Positions 33,800-43,285 are shown, counted from the first letter of the stretch. The stretch: 64,000 nucleotides of DNA from Paulinella micropora (GCA_009731375.1 BJOX01000215.1:527430-591429); one strand, 5' to 3'. Translations and numbers: made by a program. The notes: generated from the letters alone by a model not told the origin.

Positions 33800-34765
33800 C
33801 TAGAGCGAGTTGTTGGGTTCCTCCTCGTCGTCGCGAAAACCCTCTACCGCCGCAAACTGTACCCCCTCCGTTCTGGGCAGCCTGTCCCGACGGCAGAGGT
33901 ACCATACACATATTATTGCAAAAGCCAACAACACCAGCGCGACTACCACATGAGCCATCCCGCCTCCCCCAAAACCGTCAAAGTGCATGAAACCAGGAGT
34001 ACGTGCGCCCGGTTCCAACGCCGTCATCGCCGCTGAGGACGAGGTTTCGGGTACAAGCCTTTGGAGCGCCGACAACGGGGGCTGGCCAGCGTCGGCAGCA
34101 AAGAGAAGCCAGGCTCCGTCTCCGTCCTGCTTTGTCCCTGGCTCGCTGTCCAGCCCGCGCTCGTACAAGAAAGCAGTCAGCGCTTCCGAGGCGGCCCTGT
34201 GCAACTCCACTTCTTCTCGTTGCAGTTCCTGACGCTGCCAGTCCACTATCCTGGACGTAATCTCGCTGCCTGCGCACGAGGCCGCCAGCACGCTCGTCCC
34301 CGGCGACAACAAGGCTTGTAATTGGCGAGGATGCCCCTGCGCCAGCTCCGCAATTACTTCTTTGGCTCCTAGGTTCAGGTCCACAAACACCCCCCCGAAA
34401 CGCAACAGCACCAGATACTTCACGAACTCGTCGACCTCGTCGGGGCTCGCCTCGGTCGTCAGCTGTGCCTGTGTCCAGACACACTCCCGCTGTTCTGGGC
34501 TCCATGCCAAGTACTTCCAGCCATGGTACAGGCTGCCCCAGCGCGCGCTGCTTTCCAGATACACCGACAACAACTCCGTGTTCGGCGCCGTGCGCGGCAC
34601 AAATTGGTGCAGGATCCGCGGGATCTGGCAGGCTCCCTCTCCGCGCTTTGGCAGCCCCGACCCTAGCTCCGACAGCCACTCACTGCAGTTCTTATCGCCC
34701 CAGGGAGTGCGTAAGGCTCCAGCGCCCCAAACACACAAAACCAGTAGTACTATGCCAGCACGCAT
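33800..34765 (-). CDS. Glycosyltransferase-like protein (sugar-binding DXD type), probably degenerate
   Basis: ATG at 34765 gives a 321-residue single frame. A signal peptide (MRAGIVLLVLCVWGAGALRT) is followed by IPRILHQFVPR, W..LYHGWKYLAWSPEQ, DEVDEFVKYLVLLRFGGVFV and DLNL. That order matches the GT32/OCH1-type family (IP.i.HQ.w ... DllRY.iL...GGvY.DlD), enzymes that transfer sugars in the secretory pathway. Here the metal-binding DxD reads DLN, so the second Asp is missing and activity is doubtful. The carboxy terminus has a membrane helix (VVVALVLLAFAIICVWYLC) and a short acidic tail, giving type I topology, whereas Golgi enzymes of this family are usually type II. It may be a receptor-like or inactive relative. 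Confidence 0.65.
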   Translation of the reverse strand: MRAGIVLLVLCVWGAGALRTPWGDKNCSEWLSELGSGLPKRGEGACQIPRILHQFVPRTAPNTELLSVYLESSARWGSLYHGWKYLAWSPEQRECVWTQAQLTTEASPDEVDEFVKYLVLLRFGGVFVDLNLGAKEVIAELAQGHPRQLQALLSPGTSVLAASCAGSEITSRIVDWQRQELQREEVELHRAASEALTAFLYERGLDSEPGTKQDGDGAWLLFAADAGQPPLSALQRLVPETSSSAAMTALEPGARTPGFMHFDGFGGGGMAHVVVALVLLAFAIICVWYLCRRDRLPRTEGVQFAAVEGFRDDEEEPNNSL

Positions 34766-35150
34766 TCTTTCAAAAGACTAGTCTAGTCAAGCGGCACAGC
34801 TGCTGCAGGAAAGGTGGGTGTACTTCGATTATGGCAGGAAAGCTCTCCNNNNNNNNNNNNNNNNNNNNNNNNNNNNNNNNNNNNNNNNNNNNNNNNNNNN
34901 NNNNNNNNNNNNNNNNNNNNNNNNNNNNNNNNNNNNNNNNNNNNNNNNNNNNNNNNNNNNNNNNNNNNNNNNNNNNNNNNNNNNNNNNNNNNNNNNNNNN
35001 NNNNNNNNNNNNNNNNNNNNNNNNNNNNNNNNNNNNNNNCCCCTTGAACACTTCCCTGGCTCCTCCTCCTCCCCCCCCCCTGCCCCTTTGCATTCTTACG
35101 GGGAAGGGGACCAGAGAGAGTACAAGGATAAACTGTGGCCCAAGAGCGCG
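34766..35150. other. Intergenic with 191-N gap
   Basis: Divergent region between the glycosyltransferase-like gene and the membrane gene at 35151. Gap 34849-35039. No gene visible in the remaining sequence. Confidence 0.6.
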
Positions 35151-35949
35151 ATGCGTTCAGGCGTTTGCCCTCTTGTGTGCGCTTTGCTCTGGTGTGCTGG
35201 GGTGGCAGCGGGAGGTGTGACAAGCCAGGGTTGGGGGAATTGTTCAATCCTTAGCCAACCTGAAGGCGTATCCGACATGAACAAGAAGCACCTGTTAAAA
35301 GTGATTGCACCAGCCATGGTTCGGTGGCTAAAGGGCACTATTCATCTTCAAGTCACAAAACCTACGAGCTTCGAATGCGAGTGTAAATGTACAGATATTA
35401 CCCAAGACAATCAGGAGAAAGTTTGCGACAATTTTTTGCGGCAATGTGCAAGATCAAAACGGATCCTTTGATTTCCACATTGGCGAGGTGCGTTGCGAAT
35501 TCGAAATAAATGTCTTTGCTACTTGTGACACAAATAGCAGCCAGACAAATGACGATTGTAAGCCTAAATTGGAACTAAGCAACGGACAAACGCAAGACTC
35601 AAAAACGGTTGGTGGTACAGTCGCGATTGTTCTTCTTGTGTTGTGTTGTTTTTTCAGTTCTGCTATGTGTTATAAATATTGTGTTTGTTGTAACGCGCAC
35701 CCCGCCCCGCCCGACTCGAACCACACCAGGGATGATAGCACCCAAGAGTCTGCACCTATACTTACCACAGATCGAAAGGACCGACCGGCAGCTCCAGCCC
35801 CCGACAAAACGGGGGAGGTTTATCAAAACTTGCAGTTTTGTCTCGGAATTCTCGGAATTTTGTCTTTGGCTCTAGAATCTGGTGGTGGCTTTGTCGTAAA
35901 TAGTTTAAATTTTGGCACAGTAGAATGCTTTCTGGCCTCTCCGACCTGA
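35151..35949 (+). CDS. Type I membrane protein with Cys-rich ectodomain (frame break at a T6 run)
   Basis: ATG at 35151. A signal peptide (MRSGVCPLVCALLWCAGVAA) leads an ectodomain with about ten Cys (FECECKCTDI, GEVRCEFEI, ATCDTNSSQTNDDCKPK) and an Asn-glycosylation site (NSSQT). The first frame stops at 35471; the second starts before 35446. They join by one base at the six T near 35432-35437, giving DNFCGNVQDQNGSFDFHIG. Then come a membrane helix (TVAIVLLVLCCFFSSAMC), a Cys-rich juxtamembrane motif (YKYCVCCNA) and a cytosolic tail with Pro and acidic residues. I infer a surface receptor or adhesion-type protein of unknown family. The stop is followed by AGTCTTTTATTAAAG. Confidence 0.65.
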
Positions 35950-36180
35950 GCACAAAAGTCTTTTATTAAAGCTCGACGGCCTTGCGCCAACTTTTTATTG
36001 GTCGAGCACAATTCTGACTCACCTTCTTTTTGCCACCCTACACCGCAGCAGAGCTCCTGCAGGAAAAAAGAGTGTGAGGGGAGCAAAAAGAGGAGGAAGG
36101 GGGGGGAGGGGAGGACGCATCCCCCCCCCCTTTCTTCTCCTCTCTTCCCTCTTTTCTTTTTCCCCGCGCGCCTCTTTGCA

Positions 36181-36375
36181 ATGTCGTTTTCCTTTGGAAG
36201 TTTTACTAGTGACGATTTCTTTTATTTTTTCTTGAAACGATTCAATAAAAAAAGAAAAGCTTTTGTTGCTTTGTTGAGCTTTAAGGCTTCCGCACCATCA
36301 GCAGCGCCACGTTCCTATCCCATCCCAAGCATTGTCCACGTCTCGTACAAAGAAGTCAGGAGTTCAGGAGTGTAG
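36181..36375 (+). CDS. Possible small 64-residue ORF overlapping the 3' end of the MYND gene
   Basis: ATG at 36181 reads MSFSFGSFTSDDFFYFFLKR and ends SYKEVRSSGV, overlapping the opposite-strand MYND gene by 12 bases. It is preceded by C/T-rich DNA and contains CAATAAAAAAAG. It could equally be the 3' untranslated region of the MYND gene. No motif. Confidence 0.2.
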   Translation: MSFSFGSFTSDDFFYFFLKRFNKKRKAFVALLSFKASAPSAAPRSYPIPSIVHVSYKEVRSSGV

Positions 36376-37806
36376 CTCCAGTTGCATGCAGTCGAACCCG
36401 CCCGCCTCGTTGAAGAGGCTGCCTGCATATTTAAGCTTGTTTTGGCATTCCTTCCAAACCGCCTCGGCAGGCTTGCCCCGGAAGTCTAGCGGCAGGTCCC
36501 CGCGCACTGGGTCGAGCTTAACCATATCCAACACTGCCTCAATCAAAAAGGCCCGCCCCCTGCTCACAGGGGCAGTCAGCGGCTTGTTGCGCTGCAAAGA
36601 TAGGTAGAGGCTCGGCAGCTTCAGCTTTATTACTGCACTTAGCGCCCTGTTCTCCGCCGACTGGCAGCTGCGTCGGTGCCCCCCGCGCCAGTGCACGCGC
36701 TGGCAGCTCTTGTCGCAATAGAGCCACAGCCCGCAGCGGCCGCACGCGAGCAGCTTTCCTCCTGCGCTCGCGGTCTCCGCACGGCCACACGTGACGCATG
36801 CCAGCACCTGCAGTAGCAGCCCCTGCCTCACCTGCGACTCCGCCGCCGATCGCGTTTTTTCTTCTGCTGTTACTGCACGTATCGGCGGCGCTTCCAGCAC
36901 CACGTCCCAGTCCCTCACCAGCCATTCCCACGCCGCGTTCTTCTCACACGTCAACAACTGCTCCTTTTGCGCCGCAATGAAGCGCAGCAGGGCAGACGAT
37001 GGTACCCGCTCAGTCCCCAAGTCGTGCTCGCTTGCGATCGTGGCCCACACGTTGGCCTCTCCCGTCTGCTGGGCCAGGCGGCGCATCCGCTCTGCTTTCC
37101 GGGGATAGTTCTGCAGAAGCCGCGCAAAAACGTCATCGTGCTCGTACTCGAGGTGCTTGCCTTGCTCAAACGTGCGCGGGGGCTCCAGCCCGCCGGCCCC
37201 CAGGTACGCTCGCACGCAGTTGTTCCTCAGGTTCTGAAACCTCGCCACCATCTGCTTCAGCACCCGAGCGGGCGCGCCCCTAGTCCGCCGTTTATCGTCG
37301 CCCAAGTACAAGAAAACAGAGTCTACGCGCTCTTGCACTGCCCCTGTTAAGCACAGGACTTGGCAGTAAAGCAGTACGCGCGCCACCCCACACTTCCGAA
37401 AAAAGCCATCCACCGCAGCGGCTAGGCCCTCGGCCGGCCCATGCACAGGTCCGGGGCGGCCCCGCCCATCACAGGCGCCCACGTCTGCGCGGCCACTTCG
37501 GGCAGCAGGCTTTGCAGCCGAGCGAAAAGCGCCAGGGCAGCACTCGGAGTCTGGCAAGCTACCGCGATCTTCTGCCTGCCACGCACTCCCTCCACGATCG
37601 CGGCCTCAAATTTCTGCAAGTCTGTCTCGACGAACAGCGTCCTCCCTCAACAGCTTGGCTACTGCCACTAAACCCGCTTCTGTCTTGCCCAGGCCCGCGC
37701 AGGCATTGATCAGCTGCACCCGGTGCTTCTCGAACGATACAGGATGGACCCGTAGCCCCTCGCCGCTGGCCAGCCTAGACGCAGCAGAAGCTAAGCAAGG
37801 CTTCAT
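36364..37806 (-). CDS. P-loop (helicase-like) plus MYND zinc-finger protein, two frame breaks
   Basis: ATG at 37806 begins MKPCLASAASRLASGEGLRV. Residues about 35-50 hold a Walker A motif (NACAGLGKTEAGL), followed by TLFVETDLQKFEAAI and KIAVACQTPSAALALF, which resemble motifs I and Ia of superfamily 2 helicases. The frame shifts near 37625 and again near 37440. The long last frame (36364-37450) has, in its second half, a canonical MYND finger: CVTCGRAE...LLACGRCGLWLYCDKSCQ and HWRGGHRRSC, fitting C-x2-C...C-x2-C...C-x3-C...H-x3-C. MYND fingers bind proline-rich partners in chromatin factors. A P-loop and MYND in one protein is unusual. Both breaks lie near short G/C runs and may be errors. 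Helicase motifs II to VI were not found, so the ATPase part may be incomplete. Confidence 0.55.
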
Positions 37807-38062
37807 TCACAGGTTCGTCAGGGAGGACAGTGTTCGCCGTTTCTGTCGCTCGCGTGCGTACTACCCAGGGCAGGGTGTGTGTGTACCGGGGGGGGGGGGG
37901 GGGCCCCCCCCCCCCCCCCCGGGGAAAAGGGNNNNNNNNNNAGAGAGGATAAGAACGTCTGGATAATCATAGGTATTTTTTGGCGCCGCAAAGATGGGAG
38001 GACCGACGCCAGCAAATGGGAGGAGACGAAGACTGCCAAGTCCAACAAGACAAACTAAAATT

Positions 38063-38185
38063 TAGCAAAGCAAAAGGGCATAAACCCATATGTAAAACAC
38101 TCGAATTTGAATCATGCGAGCGTTGCGTAATCTCTTTGCAGTTTCTGTCTTTTTGCTTTGCGACCCGTGTATGATTCGCAGTCCG
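38063..38185. repeat. Repeat R5, copy 1
   Basis: About 120 bp matching 43387-43507 (AGCAAAGCAAAAGGGCATAA to CGACCCGTGTATGATTCGCA). On the minus strand part of it reads KAKRQKLQRDYATLA and stop, similar to the end of the gene at 38563 (NKAKRQKLCP), so R5 may derive from the 3' end of a relative of that gene. Confidence 0.6.
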
Positions 38186-38204
38186 AAAACTGCGCGCCAA
38201 GTAT

Positions 38205-38540
38205 AATTTTCAATTGCTTTAATAAATTGTGTAGAACTTTCGTTGTGCCAAAACTTGTTGGTTTGCGGCAAAACCCGGCCGTTTTCCGTCAAAATTATAT
38301 GTTTTCTGCAAAACCCGGTCGTTTTCAAGGGAATCCGTGCATTTTTCCGAATCCGTCGAGGTGGGGAAAAGCTTTCTTTTTTCAGGGAGCACAAAAACCC
38401 CACCCGGGGGAGGGGGAAGGGGGAAAGACCCCCGAGAGGGGGGGGGGGGCAAAAAAAGAAAAACTAATTGCGGGAGCTTTCTTGCAAAACCCGGACGTTT
38501 TTCCGCGAATTTGTCAGATAAAGCTTTTGGCCGCAAAGCA
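38205..38540. repeat. Dispersed repeat R4, copy 1
   Basis: Starts AATAAATTGTGTAGAACTTT and carries several short units of the form GCAAAACCCGGNCGTTTTC alternating with GAATCCG. Further copies at 42190, 46660, 47060 and 49190. A GC/purine block (38400-38450) sits in the middle. No coding sense. Confidence 0.7.
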
Positions 38541-38562
38541 CGGTCCGGACGAGCGGCCGTTT

Positions 38563-39936
38563 CTACGGGCACAGTTTCTGTCTTTTTGCTTTGTTTTGTG
38601 TGGCTTCTGTCTTGATTGCAGATAGTTTAGCCAAGAGATCGTTTGCAGTATAGGGCAGCAAGAAACCCTTGGCCTGCGGCCCGTGTTTGCCCAGGCGCGA
38701 ATACATGCTTTGGACAGGCTTCAGGTTTAACTTGGGAAATTCCTTTTGCAGACAGACTAAAAACTGTTTTTTAGCCGTTCCGCTCAAAGCATCATCCTGG
38801 CCAAGACCCAAGGCGCTTGCAAAGCTTGCTAAAAGATCCTTGAGCCTTATTGCAAACATGCCCTTGTTTGATTTTCGCGAGATGTAAAAGACGTGAGGGC
38901 GTTCGTGACTTGCAGGCTTGGCTAGGCCTGGCAGCTTTTGCTGCGTTGCGACTTGGAACAGTAATTCCACCAACCAGAGGTAGAATTTATCAACAATTTC
39001 GCAATCGGTCGCCTGGCATTGGCCGCTGCTTACGGCTGGAACGCGTTCTGATCGGCACGCTTCTCTTTCTTCTTCTTCCTGGACGGGAGCAGCTGGCGCG
39101 GCAAGACGTAGAAGTTTAGCAGGTACTCCCTCCTGTAGCAGATCTTGGGCGGTCCAGAGTGGATTGCCGTTTTCGTCGGGCAAAACCAGCACCTGGCTGC
39201 GGTTGGATAAGATGATGGGCGCTGATTGACCAGCCAGCCTGCCGCTTATTTCCAAGTTGGCGCGGAGCGTTCGGAGAAGCTGGCGGAGTTCAGACGCCTG
39301 CAGGGGCACCCGCCTCACCGCGTCAACAACGACTACCAATCTTTGCTGCATCTCCGCCTTTTTCTCCAGCAGCCGGTACGCGTTAATGTCCCGCAAGACA
39401 ACGACGTGTTCGTCTCCTACGAGCTTACAGAAGGACCGAAGTAACTGCCCCAGCTGCAACGGGACCACGCCTGCCAGGCAGACCCACGGCTTCAGCGAAG
39501 AAGAACTCTCTTGCAAATTCTTCTGCACCTGCCGAGAGAGCCAATCCATCAAAAAATCTGCATCGGATGACTCAAAGCAGCCACCTAACACGGCGCGCCA
39601 GCCCGCCGGGCCGTCTTCTTCTTCCGGGGGCGGCAAGCCGGCGGGCGGCGGCGGGAAAAGAACACGCTCCAGGGTAGCCGCGTCGACCGGTTTGGCACAC
39701 TTGCGCTCCCAGATCTTGAAGATATTCGGTTCCTGTTTGTATGTCAACGCCCAGTCGTTTGGCACTAGGCTGTGTTGATTGTACTTTCGACGCATTTCCT
39801 GTTGATCAGCTGTGTGTACTGAACTTGCTCGCTCGTGTTGCCGAGCACTTGACGCAGGGCAGAGACCCTGACCGCGACGTGCGCGGGGCCCAGCGCCAAC
39901 CACCAGTGCGCCAGCACGTCGCCCACGTCTTACCAA
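38563..39936 (-). CDS. Unknown protein, possibly a degenerate SF3-helicase-like domain
   Basis: An open minus frame of about 450 codons without a proper start; it follows the ORF at 39975-40733 after one or more frame changes between 39780 and 39980, so the two may form one gene. The stretch DFLMDWLSRQVQKNLQ, KPWVCLAGVVPLQLGQLLRS, FCKLVGDEHVVVLR and QRLVVVVDAVRR has the layout of superfamily 3 / D5-type helicases (W...vqnp, LvG.qGtGKs, l.G, lvv.dE), but the Walker A lysine is absent and the Walker B acid pair is reduced to VVVVDA. If related, it is not an ATPase. The rest, with KPASHERPHVFYISRKS and QKEFPKLNLKPVQSMYSR, is unfamiliar. It ends in a basic tail (NKAKRQKLCP). Confidence 0.45.
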   Translation of the reverse strand: MVRRGRRAGALVVGAGPRARRGQGLCPASSARQHERASSVHTADQQEMRRKYNQHSLVPNDWALTYKQEPNIFKIWERKCAKPVDAATLERVLFPPPPAGLPPPEEEDGPAGWRAVLGGCFESSDADFLMDWLSRQVQKNLQESSSSLKPWVCLAGVVPLQLGQLLRSFCKLVGDEHVVVLRDINAYRLLEKKAEMQQRLVVVVDAVRRVPLQASELRQLLRTLRANLEISGRLAGQSAPIILSNRSQVLVLPDENGNPLWTAQDLLQEGVPAKLLRLAAPAAPVQEEEEREACRSERVPAVSSGQCQATDCEIVDKFYLWLVELLFQVATQQKLPGLAKPASHERPHVFYISRKSNKGMFAIRLKDLLASFASALGLGQDDALSGTAKKQFLVCLQKEFPKLNLKPVQSMYSRLGKHGPQAKGFLLPYTANDLLAKLSAIKTEATQNKAKRQKLCP

Positions 39937-39974
39937 AAAGGGGCGCTTGGTTCCACGTCAAGGGGGAAGAGCTG

Positions 39975-40733
39975 TCAGAAATATTGTGCGTAATCCTCCG
40001 GCTGGAGGCGGGAGCCGGCTTGTAGCCTTATCCGCGCGGCGAACTGTTGCGCGTAGACACTGTGCTGCACGGCGCGCGTGCTGACGGGGCTGGCCAGCCA
40101 CGTTTCCTGCCAGGCGAGCTTAGATAGAAGCGACGTCTGCGGGGCCTTGCGGCTGCGGGCTAAGAAGTGCTCGCGTTCCTTACTAGGCAACGTGCCCTTC
40201 CAGACGCAACGAGCCAGTTCCTTCAGGTACCAGCAGGGACCCTGGGCTCTGAAATATCCTCCGTAGTCGGTTGGCGGGTTTGATTCCAGGTATTCCAGCT
40301 TCCACAGCAGGTACAGATAATACATGGGCGTGGGGCTTGTCTCGCTCGCACGCGCAAGTTCGAAAGCGGCAAGCCAATATAAGCAAGCAAGCTCTGCGTT
40401 GCAAGCAGGAACCCCGCGGCCGGACTTGATACAGCAGCCCAAGAAGAACAGCCCCTCGGGTTGCCAAAACACGGGCTTGCGGCGAAGTTTCTCCACTGCC
40501 AGAAGGTCGTTCTCCTTAGTCTTTGTCGCGAACAATCGCTGAGCCTCCTCCAGCTCGGCCGCTCCGGGCAGAGCTCCGGCGCCATCAGGAGCCATCGGGC
40601 TAGATCTTACGACGTTCCAGAGCTCAGCCGACGCTCGCGCCCAGGCCTGCGCCTGCGTGGTATTCGATGCGTTGAGTGAGACTGGCAGAGCGCTCTGGGC
40701 ACTGCCTAACTCTGCTTGGGACTGGTTTTCCAT
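39975..40733 (-). CDS. Protein with one Sel1-like unit, possibly the amino-terminal part of the next ORF
   Basis: ATG at 40733 starts MENQSQAELGSAQSALPVSL. About residues 100-140 contain a Sel1-like unit (FFLGCCIKSGRGVPACNAEL, then YWLAAFELA), followed by a Tyr/Leu-rich helical stretch (MYYLYLLWKLEYLESNPPTD). It stops at 39975 after LQPEDYAQYF. Downstream a third frame reads DVGDVLAHWWLALGPAH and VLGNTSEQVQYTQLINRK, which looks like continuing coding sequence, so either an intron or base errors separate this ORF from 38563-39936. ATTTCTGACAG and GGTAAGA occur in this interval but I could not make a consistent splice model. Confidence 0.5.
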   Translation of the reverse strand: MENQSQAELGSAQSALPVSLNASNTTQAQAWARASAELWNVVRSSPMAPDGAGALPGAAELEEAQRLFATKTKENDLLAVEKLRRKPVFWQPEGLFFLGCCIKSGRGVPACNAELACLYWLAAFELARASETSPTPMYYLYLLWKLEYLESNPPTDYGGYFRAQGPCWYLKELARCVWKGTLPSKEREHFLARSRKAPQTSLLSKLAWQETWLASPVSTRAVQHSVYAQQFAARIRLQAGSRLQPEDYAQYF

Positions 40734-41090
40734 TTCGTGCTCCAACCAAAAAGTGCCTAGTATGTTTACAGAAACAGCAAATTAGCTGCAGGTTTGGTTC
40801 CTGTGACAACATTTCTCCGAGAGAGAGAGGGAGAGAGNNNNNNNNNNNNNNNNNNNNNNNNNNNNNNNNNNNNNNNNNNNNNNNNNNNNNNNNNNNNNNN
40901 NNNNNNNNNNNNNNNNNNNNNNNNNNNNNNNNNNNNNNNNNNNNNNNNNNNNNNNNNNNNNNNNNNNNNNNNNNNNNNNNNNNNNNNNNNNNNNNNNNNN
41001 NNNNNNNGCTAAGAGCATTTTTTTTGGTATAGTCGAGCTAGCAATTTAAAACCCATTGAATTCCTATATTAGGTCTTGCATGCCTCCCCA
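40734..41090. other. Divergent intergenic region with 170-N gap
   Basis: Short AG run, gap 40838-41007, then A/T-rich sequence before the Sel1 gene. Promoters of two divergent genes should lie here; no motif is distinct. Confidence 0.5.
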
Positions 41091-42155
41091 ATGGTAACAG
41101 GTCCTAGCCGCCAGAACAATCGACACCCGAGCCGCCGGCTTAGCACAGCAGAACTGCAAACGATACTGGCAGGTGCAATACGCGAGAGGTTGCATCGAGT
41201 GACAAAGGCGGCTGAGGAAGGTGACGTCGAGGCCCTAGCGTGCCTGGCGGAAATGTACCTGCACGGAAGTCCAACGGACGGCGTTTCCAGAAACATTGCC
41301 AAGGCAGTAGAACTCTTCAAACTATCAGCGGAGGGAGGAGATTCACACGCACAATTTTGCCTATCATCCATGTATACTTACGGAACGGGCGTGGAGCGGG
41401 ACTTGGTTCAAGCAGCGCAGTGGCTTACGCGCGCGGCGAAGCAAGGAAACGCAGAAGCGCAGCGTTGGCTGGGGGCGTGTTATATGAAGGGGAAAGGAGT
41501 CGTGAAAAACAAAGTCGAGGCAGTGAAATGGTACACGTCAGCGTCGGAGCTTGGACAGGCGGACGCGCAGTTTCGTCTGGCCCGGTGCTACATGAATGGC
41601 CAAGGCGTGGCCAAAGATGAAGCCAAAGCCGCGCAGTGGTACGAGCGCGCCGCTTTGAAGGGGCATGCAGAGGCGCAGCTGTGGTTGGGCGACTGCTACT
41701 CAAGAGGCAAGGGGGTCCCCCTAAACGAGGCCAGGGCTTTTCGCTTGTACCAAAAAGCAGCTTCCAAGGATTTGGCGGGCGCGCAGCTGCGGCTAGGAGC
41801 TTGCTATATGTACGGAATGGGGACCCCCAAGAATCAGACCAAGGCATGTGAATTTTACAAAAAAGCGGCTTTGCAAGGCAATGACGAAGCCCAGTTCAGG
41901 CTTGGGGTATGCTACTGCTCTGGCGAGGGGGTGCGCATAGACAAAGCCGAATCCGCGGCCTGGATCGGCAAGGCCGCAGCGCAGGGCCATGCCAACGCTC
42001 GATGCTTGCTAGGCGCTTACCATTTCTTTGGTTGGGCAATGCCAAAGGACGAAGCCAAGGGCGCACAGTACTGGGGCCAGGCAGCTGCGCAAGGGTGTGA
42101 CTTTGCACAGAAAGGCCTGGGCACCTACGTCAAAACACCACTACCTTCCATTTAA
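41091..42155 (+). CDS. Sel1-like repeat protein, 354 residues
   Basis: ATG at 41091 (a non-ATG extension to 41076 is possible). After a 40-residue basic leader the protein is a continuous array of eight to nine Sel1 units of about 36 residues: for example HAQFCLSSMYTYGTGVERDL, AQWLTRAAKQGNAEAQRWLG, ACYMKGKGVVKNKVEAVKWY and AAWIGKAAAQGHANARCLLG. Each has the expected A..G.a.A...LG..Y..G.GV..d pattern. Such solenoids serve as protein scaffolds; no signal peptide or membrane helix suggests a cytosolic protein. The stop codon TAA overlaps an AATAAA (42154-42159). The final 85 bases are duplicated with changes at 46446-46530. Single unbroken frame. Confidence 0.85.
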   Translation: MVTGPSRQNNRHPSRRLSTAELQTILAGAIRERLHRVTKAAEEGDVEALACLAEMYLHGSPTDGVSRNIAKAVELFKLSAEGGDSHAQFCLSSMYTYGTGVERDLVQAAQWLTRAAKQGNAEAQRWLGACYMKGKGVVKNKVEAVKWYTSASELGQADAQFRLARCYMNGQGVAKDEAKAAQWYERAALKGHAEAQLWLGDCYSRGKGVPLNEARAFRLYQKAASKDLAGAQLRLGACYMYGMGTPKNQTKACEFYKKAALQGNDEAQFRLGVCYCSGEGVRIDKAESAAWIGKAAAQGHANARCLLGAYHFFGWAMPKDEAKGAQYWGQAAAQGCDFAQKGLGTYVKTPLPSI

Positions 42156-42189
42156 TAAAAGAATAATTTCAGAACAAAACCGCGCCAGG

Positions 42190-42600
42190 GTGTGACTAGT
42201 GAATTAATTTAATAAATTGTGTAGAAATTTCGTTGTGCCAAAACTTGTTGGTTTGCGGCAAAACCCGGAGATTTTCCAGTTTTATGCAAAACCCGGTCGT
42301 TTTCAAGTGAATCCGAACCTTTTTCCGAATCCGCCAAGGTGGAAGAAAACTTTTTTTTCTGGGAACACAACCTCCCCCTCCCCCAGGGGGGGCCTCCTCT
42401 CAAGGGGGGGAAGGTGAGACAGAAAAAGAAAAAATCGATTGCGGGGCTTTTATGCAAAAACCCGGCGTTTTTCCGCGAGTTTGTCGTGCGGAGCTTTGGC
42501 CGCAAATTTGCAGGCTTTGCGGCAAAGACCAGGCGTTTTTCCGTGAATCCAATTGTTCTTGCGCCCGTGCAGAAGGTTTGTACTAGCAGCAGCAGAGGTG
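42190..42600. repeat. Dispersed repeat R4, copy 2
   Basis: AATAAATTGTGTAGAAATTT start, units GCAAAACCCGG with TTTTC spacers, GAATCCG, and GCGTTTTTCCGCGAG near 42467. Closely follows copy 1 in order. No coding sense. Confidence 0.7.
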
Positions 42601-42697
42601 TAGATACACAGAGCTCTACAATCACTGACTTTGCCGGCCACTTACGCCACCCGGCCGGCAGGGCAACAAAACCTCTGGGTCCAGTGTTTATTTTAGA

Positions 42698-43285
42698 CTA
42701 CGCGGCCTGACGATCGCCCAGACAGCGGCACGGGGGGCTCTCGAGGGCAGTCCGGCCCTTCTCCCGTGTCTGTCCTGGCCCGCTTGGGGCGCGGAGTAGG
42801 CCAAGCCCACAGCAGGCGCAGTCCCCGCGCTGGCCCCGGTACGGGCAGCCGAGCGCGGCAAAGTTACAAGGCACGTACTCGTCCGGGGGTGGTAAGGGCT
42901 TGCGCTCCGGCCGCGGCGCCTCTGGGCAGGTGCTGTAGTGCCTGTTACTATAATGCAGCCGACCGGCAGCGCCTCAGCGCAGAATTCGCAAGCGTGCTTG
43001 GCCGCACAGACCAGCGCTTGCCTTCCCAGCGGGCAGTGCTCGCAAAACAGATGACCGCAGATCTTGGTCTGCACGGCGTCCTGGAGCAGGTCCGCACAGA
43101 TGCGAGCAACAAAACTCAGTCGAACCAGGACGGATCCACGGGCCCCGCAGACCCTGGTTCAGCAGCGTGTGCGCTGTCCATAGCTGGGGCCTGGTAGCTC
43201 TCTTAAAGAGCAGATAATGTCCAGAGCTGTGTGCCAAAAACCAAGGAAGCCAGGGGGGGTGGGGGCCGCCGTTGCTCACGTACAC
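42698..43285 (-). CDS. RING-finger plus TRAF-type zinc-finger protein (two frame breaks)
   Basis: The product is spread over three minus frames. The first, from an ATG at 43285, ends in GPWIRPGSTEFCCS. With one base removed near 43100 it continues ICADLLQDAVQTKICGHLFC, EHCPLG and CEFCAEALP, a C3HC4 RING finger whose first pair is CSIC. A second shift near 42930 leads to EYVPCNFAALGCPYRGQRGD, C-rich and like a TRAF-type finger, ending GDRQAA at TAG (42698). AATAAA follows on the minus strand (about 42690). RING/TRAF proteins are ubiquitin ligases or receptor adaptors. The true start is unclear: the ATG at 43285 is followed by a Pro/Trp-rich leader. The two breaks may be assembly errors in GC-rich DNA or mean a pseudogene. 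Confidence 0.55.
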
